Shown here: one piece after another, positions 13,165-21,201 of the stretch
Layout of the letters: each line of letters opens with the position of its first letter
Position numbering within the stretch: position 1 is the stretch's first letter
From: H111-94 sp034436045
GTDB lineage: Bacteria; Chloroflexota; Ktedonobacteria; Ktedonobacterales; Ktedonobacteraceae
Assembly: GCA_034436045.1 (NCBI GenBank)
Contig: DAOTVZ010000312.1
Coordinates: 1 to 22,639, forward strand
Direction: 5' to 3'
DNA: 22,639 nucleotides
Notes under the pieces: generated by a model
What the model was told of the DNA's origin: nothing
Database searches by the model: none
What the model saw: only the letters and a program-made list of their open reading frames with translations
Made by a program: the position numbers and the translations under genes

Positions 13165-15564
13165 ATGATGTTGGAACAAAAAGATATTCTCGCCGGACTC
13201 AATGAGCCGCAACACAAGGCCGTCACGACGACGCAGGGAGCGGTATTGATTCTGGCCGGGCCAGGCAGCGGCAAAACGCGCGTCATCACGCACCGCATCG
13301 CCTACCTGGTGCAGCATGAACAGGTGTCGCCCTGGCAAATCCTGGCTGTCACCTTTACCAACAAGGCCGCGAAGGAGATGCGCGAGCGCCTCGAACGTCT
13401 GATAGGAGCCGATGAGGCTAATGCAATGACTATCGGCACCTTTCACGCCATCTGCGCCCGCGTCTTGCGCAGCGAGGCCGACTACTTGCAACACGAGGGA
13501 CTCAACCGCTCGTTCGTCATTTTCGATACCGACGATCAACTGACGCTGGTCAAACAGGCCATCAAGTCACTCGACCTGGATGAAAAGCTGCATCGACCCA
13601 CCAGCCTTCAGGCGCAGATTTCGCGCGCCAAAAACGAACTGTTGCAGCCCCTGCAAATGGCCGAGCAGGCGCGGCGTCCCAGCGAGGAGGTGGCCGCGCG
13701 CGTCTACAAGGTCTATCAGAAGTTGCTGCGCTCCAATAACGGTGTCGATTTCGATGATCTCTTGATGCTGACCGAACAACTCTGGCGGCGCGAACCCGCC
13801 GTGTTAGCCCGCTATCAACGGCGCTGGCGCTACCTGCACGTTGACGAATTTCAGGACTGCAATCTGCCCCAGTACAAGCTCATCCGCCTGCTCGGCTACG
13901 GCAGTTCGAGCCAGGAGCAGTCAGAGGCCAGTGGCAACGTGTGCGTGGTCGGCGACGATGACCAGATGATCTATACGTGGCGCGGGGCCAGCGCCGAAAA
14001 TGTGCTGCGTTTCGAACGCGACTTCCCGCACGCGCAAATTATCCTGCTGGAACAGAATTACCGCTCAACTCAGACCATTCTGGATGCCGCGCAGAGCGTG
14101 GTGAGTCGTAATCGTTTCCGCAAGGAGAAGAACCTGTGGACGGCCCAGGGCAAGGGTGAGAAGGTCATTCTGCACGAGGCGTATAACGAAGAGGAAGAGG
14201 GCCTGTATACCGCGCGCGAGGTTTCACGCCTGCTGGCGCGCGGCGACATTCAGCGCCTCGGCGACGTCGCGGTAATGTATCGTACCAACGCCCAGTCGCG
14301 CGCGCTGGAAGAGCAGTTTCTGCGCCTGAATATTCCGTACAAGATCATCGGCAGTCGCAAGTTCTACGAACGTAAAGAAATCAAAGACATGGTGGCCTAT
14401 CTGCGCGTGCTGGCCAATCCGCATGATGATCTGAGCCTGCAACGCATTATCAACGTGCCGAATCGCAAAATCGGACCGAAGACGCTGAGCGAACTCCAGC
14501 AGTGGGCCACAGAACAGCATCTCTCGCTCTATAACGCCATCCAGCGCATCCGTGAGCATCCCACGCTGGGCAAGGCCGCCAGAAGTGCCCTGGAAAACTT
14601 CAGCCTGCTGCTCAACGACCTGCAACATTCCATCGACGAACTTCAGTTGCCCGAACTGCTCGACCGTGTGGCCGAACGCAGCGGCTATGGCCCCGAACTG
14701 CGGGCCGCGCCGGAGAACGAGTTGGATCGCTGGGCCAACGTGCTGGAATTGCGGCGTGTCGCCGACGACTACTCCGAAATCGACACGCGCGCCGCGCTGG
14801 AATTGTTCCTGGAAAATGTCGCCCTCGTCGGCGGGGCCGACACCGTGCAGACCAGCGAAGATGGTACACTGGCGCATGAGGAGAACGGCGACGCCGTGAC
14901 GCTGATTACGCTACACGCTGCAAAGGGGCTAGAATATCCCGTCGTCTTCATCGTGGGCATGGACGAGGGATCACTGCCCCACGCGCGCTCCACCAGCAAG
15001 CCGGAGGATATCGAGGAGGAGCGCCGCCTGGCCTATGTTGGCTTTACGCGCGCCATGCGCCGCCTCTACCTGGTACGCGCCACCCGCCGTTCCATCTTCG
15101 GTGAGACACAGACTACACAGCCCTCGCGCTTCCTGGACGACCTGCCCGCCGAACTGGTGAGCTATAGTGGGCGCGCTAGCAGCCAGAGTCGCGCAGCAAC
15201 CGCTACACGCCGCAGCAATGACTGGGAGAACGACTTCAACCAGGACTACTATAGCGGGCGCGATACCGGCAGGGTCTTCGGTCGTGGCACCCCCTACAAT
15301 CCGCCACGCTGGTCGCCACCGCCGCCCACCTCGCGCACCAGTGGCAACAAGCCCACTTCCAGAGCCGCCGACTCGGTGCAACCTGTGCAACCGAAGGAGC
15401 AGCGTTTCCACCCCGGCGATAGAGTGCGTCATGCCATCTTCGGCGAGGGCATCGTACTCAAAAGCGAAATGGAGTCCGGCACCGAATTTGTCGATGTGCA
15501 ATTTCAAGGCAAACATGGCAAAAAGCGTCTGAGTCTGGATTTCGCCAAATTGGAGAAGATATAG
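13165..15564 (+). CDS. pcrA: PcrA/UvrD-type superfamily 1 DNA helicase
   Basis: 799 residues from the ATG at 13165, with GGAGGGAG seven bases upstream; a longer frame to 13111 lacks a site. It is a 3'-5' DNA translocase. Walker A is AGPGSGKT (31-38), motif Ia TFTNKAAKEM, motif II DEFQDCN (the family usually has DEFQDTN), motif III VVGDDDQMIYTWRGA, motif IV LEQNYRST, motif V TLHAAKGLEYPVVF and motif VI EEERRLAYVGFTRA. A disordered Arg/Ser/Pro linker leads to a C-terminal Tudor-like tail (HPGDRVRHAIFGEGIVLKSE), the RNA-polymerase-interacting part of PcrA. It acts in repair, removal of recombinase and transcription-replication conflict. The single Thr to Cys and Ser to Met changes in motifs II and III are mild. 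Confidence 0.96.
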   Translation: MMLEQKDILAGLNEPQHKAVTTTQGAVLILAGPGSGKTRVITHRIAYLVQHEQVSPWQILAVTFTNKAAKEMRERLERLIGADEANAMTIGTFHAICARVLRSEADYLQHEGLNRSFVIFDTDDQLTLVKQAIKSLDLDEKLHRPTSLQAQISRAKNELLQPLQMAEQARRPSEEVAARVYKVYQKLLRSNNGVDFDDLLMLTEQLWRREPAVLARYQRRWRYLHVDEFQDCNLPQYKLIRLLGYGSSSQEQSEASGNVCVVGDDDQMIYTWRGASAENVLRFERDFPHAQIILLEQNYRSTQTILDAAQSVVSRNRFRKEKNLWTAQGKGEKVILHEAYNEEEEGLYTAREVSRLLARGDIQRLGDVAVMYRTNAQSRALEEQFLRLNIPYKIIGSRKFYERKEIKDMVAYLRVLANPHDDLSLQRIINVPNRKIGPKTLSELQQWATEQHLSLYNAIQRIREHPTLGKAARSALENFSLLLNDLQHSIDELQLPELLDRVAERSGYGPELRAAPENELDRWANVLELRRVADDYSEIDTRAALELFLENVALVGGADTVQTSEDGTLAHEENGDAVTLITLHAAKGLEYPVVFIVGMDEGSLPHARSTSKPEDIEEERRLAYVGFTRAMRRLYLVRATRRSIFGETQTTQPSRFLDDLPAELVSYSGRASSQSRAATATRRSNDWENDFNQDYYSGRDTGRVFGRGTPYNPPRWSPPPPTSRTSGNKPTSRAADSVQPVQPKEQRFHPGDRVRHAIFGEGIVLKSEMESGTEFVDVQFQGKHGKKRLSLDFAKLEKI

Positions 15565-15583
15565 CCCAGGAGCAAGAAGAGTA

Positions 15584-15650
15584 CAAGACAGTGTATCTAC
15601 TCTGTGACGATGCACATCCGCCTGTCGTATAGGGTAGGGACGCTGTCTTG
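15584..15650 (+). terminator. Weak terminator after the helicase
   Basis: CAAGACAGTGT (15584-15594) and ACGCTGTCTTG (15640-15650) pair at 10 of 11 positions across a 45-nt loop. The long loop makes it uncertain. Confidence 0.4.
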
Positions 15651-15678
15651 CGCTTTCCCTGCTCGCTTGCTACTGTTC

Positions 15679-15708
15679 TTGTTACAGATGGGGGTTGTTT
15701 GGTAGACT
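15679..15708 (+). promoter_or_regulatory. Promoter candidate for the thioesterase
   Basis: TTGTTA (15679-15684), 18 bases, then TAGACT (15703-15708). Transcription would start near 15715. This argues against the ATG at 15712 and for the GTG at 15751. Confidence 0.4.
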
Positions 15709-15750
15709 AGGATGAGAATAACATTCTGTTTTCAAGAGGGAGCAAAGAGC

Positions 15751-16182
15751 GTGGAGTATACTTCAGAAAATGTTGTAGAGCGGTTAAATAACAATCGCGC
15801 AGGCACGGTATGGGATGTGCTGGACATCAAGCTGGTTTCGGCAGATGAGAATAAGGTGGTGGCGACGATGCCGGTGGGACCGAATCAGCGCCAGCAAGTG
15901 GGTTATCTGCATGGCGGCGTTTCGGTAGTATTAGCTGAGTCGCTGGCTTCGCTGGGGACGGTGCTGGGCATCGATCAGAAGCGTCAGATGGCCTTCGGGC
16001 TGGAGATTAATGCCAATCATCTGCGACCCAAGCGCGAGGGCATGGTCACGGGAACAGCGGTGCCACTGTTCAAAGGGCGCACCACGCAGGTCTGGGAGAT
16101 CAGAATTACCGACGAGGACGATAGATTGATCTGCATCTCGCGCTGCACGGTCGCGGTTGTTAATCGTTCACCTGACGTTTGA
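15751..16182 (+). CDS. Hotdog-fold acyl-CoA thioesterase, MenI/YdiI-like
   Basis: 143 residues from the GTG at 15751, with AGAGGGAG upstream. The hotdog core reads VGYLHGGVSVVLAESLASLGT. Glu63 with HGG (54-56) matches the catalytic Glu and substrate loop of YdiI (1,4-dihydroxy-2-naphthoyl-CoA thioesterase of menaquinone synthesis) and related PaaI-type enzymes. The length and spacing fit that branch well. It would act as a cytosolic tetramer or dimer hydrolysing an aromatic acyl-CoA. No men gene is beside it, so the substrate is inferred. Its 3' end overlaps the convergent HAD gene by 23 bases, so the two mRNAs can pair there. Confidence 0.82.
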   Translation: MEYTSENVVERLNNNRAGTVWDVLDIKLVSADENKVVATMPVGPNQRQQVGYLHGGVSVVLAESLASLGTVLGIDQKRQMAFGLEINANHLRPKREGMVTGTAVPLFKGRTTQVWEIRITDEDDRLICISRCTVAVVNRSPDV

Positions 16183-16987
16183 TGGTCTTCTCGCTTGTTT
16201 GCAGATCGGCCAGGACGGCGGCGATATCGTCGTAGATGTAGTCGGGTTGGGCGCGGGCTTTTGCCAGATCGGAGCGCGTATCTCTGCCAGAGAGGACAAA
16301 AATAGTGTGGGTGTCGGCGGCTACGCCACCGGCGATGTCACTATCCAGCCCATCGCCGATCATCACCGTCTCATCCGGTGTGCTGCCAAGCAGGTTCATG
16401 GCCTCTTGCAACAGCGTTGGTTGCGGCTTGCCGATGACGAGCGGCGTGACACCACTGCTAGCCTCGATAGCAGCGACCATTGCGCCGCAGCCGGGGATAA
16501 AATGGCCTTCCAGGGGCAGCAACGGGTCGCGGTTGATAGCGATAAAGGCCGCTCCGGCACGCACGGCACGCACGGCCTCTGTGAGAGTCTGAAAATTGAA
16601 GTTACGATCCAGGCCGACCAGCACCGCGTTAATGGCGGTGGGAGGTGTGGAACTATCGGCCAATTGCAACTGCCGGGCCAGCGCCATCTCTTTGAGTGGC
16701 TGTTCTCCAACCACGTAGATCATACCGCCGGGAAAGCGGCGCGCGATATATTGCACGGCGGCCTGACCCGCGCCGAGGACGTGCGAGCTATCGGTCTGGA
16801 TGCCCAGTCGCGCCAGTTTGGCGATTACTTGCGTGTCGCTGGCGAACGAGTTGTTGGTGAGAAAAAGGTATTTTTTGTGGGTGGCATCGAGCCACTGCAC
16901 AAAGCGGTCGGCTCCCGGCAGCAATTCCTCGCCCCGATAGATAACGCCGTCCAGATCGATGAGATAGGTAGTAAATGCTGGTAGCAT
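16160..16987 (-). CDS. HAD-IIA phosphatase, NagD-like
   Basis: 275 residues from the ATG at 16985-16987, 12 bases after the dnaA stop, with CGGAGA before it; a GTG at 17002 would overlap that stop as GTGA and add five residues. HAD motif I is LIDLDGVIYRG (Asp11, Asp13), motif II FLTNNS, motif III lysine in VIGKPQP, and motif IV GDGLDSDIAGG. The large C2-type cap lies between motifs II and III. This is the NagD/pyridoxal or p-nitrophenyl phosphatase branch, which hydrolyses small phosphomonoesters such as UMP, glycolate-2-P or sugar phosphates. Substrate unknown. It is the last gene of the operon headed by the kinase. Confidence 0.9.
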   Translation of the reverse strand: MLPAFTTYLIDLDGVIYRGEELLPGADRFVQWLDATHKKYLFLTNNSFASDTQVIAKLARLGIQTDSSHVLGAGQAAVQYIARRFPGGMIYVVGEQPLKEMALARQLQLADSSTPPTAINAVLVGLDRNFNFQTLTEAVRAVRAGAAFIAINRDPLLPLEGHFIPGCGAMVAAIEASSGVTPLVIGKPQPTLLQEAMNLLGSTPDETVMIGDGLDSDIAGGVAADTHTIFVLSGRDTRSDLAKARAQPDYIYDDIAAVLADLQTSEKTIKRQVND

Positions 16988-16998
16988 GGTTCTCCGTT

Positions 16999-18363
16999 TC
17001 ACTGGTGGGCGAGTTGTTCACGAATAGCAATAATCTCGCGTCGTAGCGAGGGGTCGAGATTAATGGCACGGTCGATCTTCTCGCAGGCATGGAGAACCGT
17101 GCTGTGGTCGCGTCCGCCGAAAAGCTGGCCGATCTCGATCAGAGAGATCTGTGTCTCCTGGCGAATCAGGTACATGGCGATCTGACGTGGCATAACGATA
17201 TGCTTGTCGCGTTGCTTGCCGCACATCGCATCCAGTGAAATACGATAATAATCGGCGACGGTCTGGGCGATCTGACGACTGGTCAGGCGCGTTTCGCGAG
17301 TGTCGTTGCCCAGCGAGGACATGGCGGCACGCGCGACATCCAGCGTCAGTTCGGTGCGATGCAACTGCTGGTAGGCCATCAGGCGATTGAGGCAGCCCTC
17401 AAGCTCACGGATGTTGGTCTGCACCCGGCTAGCGATATAGGCGATGATCTCGTCGGGGATAGGATAATGCAGCAGGTCGGCCTTGACACGCAATATCGCC
17501 ATGCGCGTCTCCAAATCCGGCGGCTGAATATCGGCAATCAAACCCCATTCAAAGCGCGAACGCAGCCGTTCTTCCAGGCTAACGATGGCTTTGGGCGGGC
17601 GGTCGCTACAAATCACGATCTGCTTGCTCATCTCGTACAGGCTGTTGAAGGTATGAAAAAACTCCTCTTCCGTCGATTCTTTACCGGCGATAAACTGGAT
17701 GTCATCGACCAGCAAAATATCGACCGAGCGGTACTTGGCGCGAAACTCCTCTGTCGTGCGATAGCGGATCGCGTTGACGATCTCGTTGGTGAATTGTTCT
17801 GAGGAGACATAGAGAACCGCCAGCCCGGTGTGGACGCCCTGATGCCCGATGGCGTGCAGCAGGTGCGTCTTGCCCAGGCCGACACCCCCGTATAGAAAGA
17901 GCGGATTGTAGGACTCACCGGGAGCTTCGGCGACGGCCAACGAGGCGGCGTGTGCCAGACGGTTGCTGTTGCCCACGATAAAAGCATCAAAGGTGTAGCG
18001 TGGGTTGAGCCGGTTATGGGCCAGAATATTGGCGCGTTGCTCGTTGTCCCACTCTTCCAGTGAGTCGCCCAGATAGCCCAGGGTGGGTTGCAGTGGCGGA
18101 GCGGATGAGGCAGGTGCTGTCGGCATGGGAGGCAACACCCCGATGCTGCCGGAGCGCTCCTGGAGAGGTGAATCTTGCTGATATGACCAGTCTGGTTCCG
18201 TTTCCGCTACTACGTCTGCCTCATTTTCAAGATGGCCTGCATGTCTTGCTCTGTTAGACGCAGAGTCATCGCCGTGTATTTCTTGTCCATAAGATGATGA
18301 TGGCATGCTGCAATTTTCTCCGTCACTCTGCCATTGTATAGATGAGGCTACGGCTTTATTCAT
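16999..18363 (-). CDS. dnaA: DnaA-type replication initiator lacking a recognisable domain I
   Basis: 454 residues from the ATG at 18361-18363, 11 bases after the RidA stop with AGGCAGAGG upstream; ATGs at 18399 and 18306 are alternatives. Domain III has the Walker A GGVGLGKT (159-166), Walker B ILLVDDIQF (Asp220, Asp221), sensor 1 region VICSDRPPK, LEERLRSRFEWGL and sensor 2 RELEGCLNRL. Domain IV ends with the DnaA-box-binding signature GRDHSTVLHA (417-426). The first about 110 residues are Ser/Pro/Glu-rich and do not show the usual folded domain I that recruits the helicase. It may be a second initiator paralogue or a strongly diverged main DnaA. No dnaN lies next to it, and I saw no cluster of TTATCCACA boxes. 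It follows RidA closely in an operon. Confidence 0.9.
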   Translation of the reverse strand: MNKAVASSIQWQSDGENCSMPSSSYGQEIHGDDSASNRARHAGHLENEADVVAETEPDWSYQQDSPLQERSGSIGVLPPMPTAPASSAPPLQPTLGYLGDSLEEWDNEQRANILAHNRLNPRYTFDAFIVGNSNRLAHAASLAVAEAPGESYNPLFLYGGVGLGKTHLLHAIGHQGVHTGLAVLYVSSEQFTNEIVNAIRYRTTEEFRAKYRSVDILLVDDIQFIAGKESTEEEFFHTFNSLYEMSKQIVICSDRPPKAIVSLEERLRSRFEWGLIADIQPPDLETRMAILRVKADLLHYPIPDEIIAYIASRVQTNIRELEGCLNRLMAYQQLHRTELTLDVARAAMSSLGNDTRETRLTSRQIAQTVADYYRISLDAMCGKQRDKHIVMPRQIAMYLIRQETQISLIEIGQLFGGRDHSTVLHACEKIDRAINLDPSLRREIIAIREQLAHQ

Positions 18364-18374
18364 CCTCTGCCTGA

Positions 18375-18761
18375 CTATGCCTCGACGAGCGCGACACATT
18401 CGATCTCAACCAGGGCCTTACGCGGCAGTTCCGCCACCGCGACCGTTGAACGCGCGGGGGGCACCCCCTCAAAGTAGGTAGCGTAGACCGCGTTCATGGC
18501 TTGAAAATCACTCATTGTCGAAAGAAAGACGGTTGTTTTCACCACACTTTTCAGCGAGGAACCCGCGCTTTGCAACACAGCGCTGAGATTTTGCAGCACG
18601 CGATGCGTCTGTGTCTGCACATCGCTACCGACCATTTCGCCGCTGACCGGATCGAGCGGAATCTGGCCGGAGGTGTAGATGAACTGGCCGACGCGAATGG
18701 CCTGACTATAGGGGCCAATGGCCGCCGGAGCCTGGGTTGTCTGTATCTGTATGCGTTCCAT
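18375..18761 (-). CDS. ridA: RidA-family enamine/imine deaminase
   Basis: 128 residues, the normal family length, from the ATG at 18759-18761 with GGAAG seven bases upstream; an ATG at 18800 in frame lacks one. Signature blocks are AIGPYSQAI (14-22), FIYTSGQIPLDP, VVKTTVFLSTMSDF and PARSTVAVAELPR with the key Arg104, plus Glu119 (ALVEIECVA). RidA hydrolyses reactive 2-aminoacrylate and other enamines from pyridoxal-phosphate enzymes. It is a cytosolic trimer. It sits 11 bases upstream of dnaA, an odd pairing. The trimer-forming core looks complete. Confidence 0.93.
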   Translation of the reverse strand: MERIQIQTTQAPAAIGPYSQAIRVGQFIYTSGQIPLDPVSGEMVGSDVQTQTHRVLQNLSAVLQSAGSSLKSVVKTTVFLSTMSDFQAMNAVYATYFEGVPPARSTVAVAELPRKALVEIECVALVEA

Positions 18762-18781
18762 ACGAAACTTCCAAACAATCA

Positions 18782-18799
18782 TGTGGGACATGGCCCACA
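18782..18799 (-). terminator. Small hairpin between the kinase and RidA genes
   Basis: TGTGGG (18782-18787) pairs with CCCACA (18794-18799) around six bases, followed on the minus strand by TGATTGTTTGG. It may only attenuate readthrough from the kinase gene. Confidence 0.35.
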
Positions 18800-18846
18800 A
18801 ACTAGCGCAACAAAAAACTAAAAAAGTCCAATCAAAGCAACATTTA

Positions 18847-19860
18847 TTATGATGAATAGGGATGATGCGGCGACGGAGGCACGGGAGGCATAGAGCCTAA
18901 TGCATTGCCCGGTCGCTCGTTCTCTAATGGGTAATGCGGCGGATACTGCACGGTGGGTGCGCTGGCCCGGTTATAGGTAGAATTGACGTGGTTCGCCGCG
19001 ATCTCGCGCATGCACTGGCGCAGCGCCTGCTGCATCTCCGCCGCCGAGCTAAAGCGCTCGGATGGCTCCTTCTCAAGCGCTCGCAGCACCAGTTGCTCCA
19101 CTGCGGGTGGCACGGTCGGATTGAAGTGGCGCAGCGAGGGTGGTGGTGTCGAGGCGTGTTGCATGGCGATGGAAACCGCCGTCGGCCCTAGAAAGGGGGG
19201 ACGCCCGGTCAGCATTTCAAACATCACCACACCGAGCGAGTAGAGATCGGAAGAAGCCGTCAGCGTCTCTCCACGCGCCTGTTCGGGCGACAGGTAGTCG
19301 GCGGTACCCAGCACGATGCCGCTATTGGTCAGGCCCGCGTCCTCTACCACGCGCACGATGCCGAAGTCGGTCAATTTGACCAGGGGAATGATCTCGCCGG
19401 TCACGTTCGAGATCATGCCACCCCAGGCCAGCATGATGTTCTGTGGCTTAATGTCGCGGTGAATAAAGCCGCGCAGGTGCGCGACCTGGAGAACGGAGCA
19501 GACCTGGGCCGCGATCTCGATGGCCTCGCGCGGTTGCAGTTGACGGCGTTGCCCGATCAACTGCTTGAGCGTTGGGCCATGAATATATTCCATGACCAGG
19601 AAATATTGCCCCATCTCTTCTACGAAATCGTAGATGGTGACGGCATTAGGATGAGCCAGAGCGGCAGCCGCGCGCGCTTCGCGCCGGAAACGTTCTACGG
19701 CCCGCAGGTCGTTTTTATCAAGCGAGCGTAGCACCTTGATGGCAACGATACGCTCGACACGGTGATCCCAGGTTTTGAAGACGCTTGCCATGCCCCCCGT
19801 GGCGATATGCTCACGAATTTCGTATCGACCCGCGATCAGCATCCCTTCTAACTGATTCAA
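18847..19860 (-). CDS. Hanks-type Ser/Thr protein kinase, no membrane segment
   Basis: 337 residues from a TTG at 19858-19860, chosen because GAGGTGGAAC places GAGG six bases before it; the next ATG (19842) has GAAGGG touching it. The kinase domain is complete. Glycine loop IATGGMASV (19-27), Lys42 in VAIKVL, the paired Glu61 in RFRREARAA, catalytic HRDIKPQN (134-141), DFG (165-167), and GTADYLSPEQ (185-194). After the kinase comes a proline-rich tail (about residues 285-337) with no membrane helix or PASTA repeats, unlike PknB. It should be cytosolic. It autophosphorylates and acts on Ser/Thr targets unknown here. It heads a sub-operon with RidA, DnaA and HAD. Confidence 0.92.
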   Translation of the reverse strand: MNQLEGMLIAGRYEIREHIATGGMASVFKTWDHRVERIVAIKVLRSLDKNDLRAVERFRREARAAAALAHPNAVTIYDFVEEMGQYFLVMEYIHGPTLKQLIGQRRQLQPREAIEIAAQVCSVLQVAHLRGFIHRDIKPQNIMLAWGGMISNVTGEIIPLVKLTDFGIVRVVEDAGLTNSGIVLGTADYLSPEQARGETLTASSDLYSLGVVMFEMLTGRPPFLGPTAVSIAMQHASTPPPSLRHFNPTVPPAVEQLVLRALEKEPSERFSSAAEMQQALRQCMREIAANHVNSTYNRASAPTVQYPPHYPLENERPGNALGSMPPVPPSPHHPYSS

Positions 19861-19917
19861 GTTCCACCTCAAGCAGCCAGGGCGACTAGAGAACAATGAA
19901 AGATAACATCAAAGCGT

Positions 19918-19926
19918 AGTATACCA
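19918..19926 (-). promoter_or_regulatory. Internal extended -10 promoter for kinase-RidA-DnaA
   Basis: On the minus strand TGGTATACT fits TGnTATAAT and is identical to the motif at 2020-2028 upstream of the TSUP gene. It lies 58 bases before the kinase TTG, in the 74-base gap after the lipoprotein stop. Confidence 0.4.
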
Positions 19927-19934
19927 TCACTCAG

Positions 19935-21182
19935 TTAATTCGTCCAGAACGCCCGTGAGTCAGCATTAAGATGGTCATTGGTATCGGTTAGCTGCACTGG
20001 ACTCCCCTGCAATTGATATTTACCGGTCTTGGCGTTTAGTGCGACATTGGCAAGCCACAGGTCCAGGGTACCGTTGCTATAGTTAATGAAGGCGATCTGC
20101 TTGCCATCGGGCGACCAGACCGGCTGGCTGACAAACTGACCCGAAAAGATCGTCACGGACTGCTGATACGCCAGCAGGGCCTGCTGCTGCACCGTCGGGT
20201 TGTTAGGATTCTGTGTCACGTTATTGGGCACCGGCATGATATTGAGCGTCATCTGCGTGTTGCTGACCGTCTGCACATAGGCCAGATAGTTGCCGTCAGG
20301 CGAGAAAGCCGGGTCAAAGTTGGCGACCTGGGTGGTGGCGGGCGTGATGGCAACCGCCGGATCGTAAGGAAAGACGCCGGGATGATAGCCCGCGCCGGGA
20401 TTATTGACAATAGCGTTAGGGTCTTCCATGTAAATCTGCGTATAGAGGTCGGTCTGATTGGGAGCATACTGATAGTGAGTATAGACAATCTGATCGGGGT
20501 GGTCAGGACGATAGCTCGGTTCCTGGTCGCCGCCTGCTCCATAGGCGGCATAGGCCACGATCTGCGGATTGGTCGGATCATTAATCGAGATTGAGAAAAC
20601 CTGCAAGTCAAGCAGGAAGGAATTGACACCCAGTTGTTGTGCCGACCAATCGGCCTTTTGCAAATCACTCAGGAAGAGCAGATGAGTACTATCCGCGGCC
20701 CAGGATGGCTCGGCGAACCAGTGGGCCGTACTTAAGGGGGCCGGGTAGGGTGGATTGGGAATATATTGGCCTTTACCCGATAGTAGTATCTTGATCGGGC
20801 CACCGTTTGCAGGCATCAGAGCCAGATCGGAGTAATCACCTTCATTGGCCGAGGTATGGCGAATAATGAAGGCAATCCACTGGCCATTCGGCGAGACGGC
20901 GGGGTCGCGCACATCCATACCATGCGTTAGCTGGTGCAACTGGCGTGAGCCATCCAGGTAGTACAGATTGCGATCAATCGTAAAGTAGATTTTACCCTTA
21001 AAGATCGCCTGACTGGTATTGTTAATGCCGATAGAAGTGCCGTTGCTCGTCTTGGTGCGACTAAAATTGCTACTATTGGTAGTTTTACTGCTACTGCTGC
21101 TCCCCATGCCCAGACAGCTTTGCAGAAGCAGGGCCAGCAGAGGAAGCAGCAGTAGCGTTTTCCACGTTTTAGGATGTCTCAT
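19935..21182 (-). CDS. TolB-like beta-propeller lipoprotein
   Basis: 415 residues. A lipoprotein signal peptide (LLLLPLLALLLQSC) puts Cys23 at the anchor. A Ser/Asn/Thr-rich linker (25-60) follows, then a WD40/TolB-type beta-propeller, with the repeat phrases VSPNGQWIAFI, FSPDGNYLAYVQ and WSPDGKQIAFI. Similar proteins bind partners or sense at the outer face of the cytoplasmic membrane. No catalytic motif is seen. It starts 19 bases after the LCP stop, so the two are likely co-transcribed; the ribosome site is only a weak GGA. The 'TolB-like' name describes the fold, not the Tol system, which needs an outer membrane. Confidence 0.85.
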   Translation of the reverse strand: MRHPKTWKTLLLLPLLALLLQSCLGMGSSSSSKTTNSSNFSRTKTSNGTSIGINNTSQAIFKGKIYFTIDRNLYYLDGSRQLHQLTHGMDVRDPAVSPNGQWIAFIIRHTSANEGDYSDLALMPANGGPIKILLSGKGQYIPNPPYPAPLSTAHWFAEPSWAADSTHLLFLSDLQKADWSAQQLGVNSFLLDLQVFSISINDPTNPQIVAYAAYGAGGDQEPSYRPDHPDQIVYTHYQYAPNQTDLYTQIYMEDPNAIVNNPGAGYHPGVFPYDPAVAITPATTQVANFDPAFSPDGNYLAYVQTVSNTQMTLNIMPVPNNVTQNPNNPTVQQQALLAYQQSVTIFSGQFVSQPVWSPDGKQIAFINYSNGTLDLWLANVALNAKTGKYQLQGSPVQLTDTNDHLNADSRAFWTN

Positions 21183-21201
21183 GGGTTTATTCCATTGTTA
21201 C

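Noticed and set aside
16999..18363. Possible replication origin beside dnaA
   Set aside because: I saw no cluster of TTATCCACA-like boxes and no AT-rich unwinding region around the gene.
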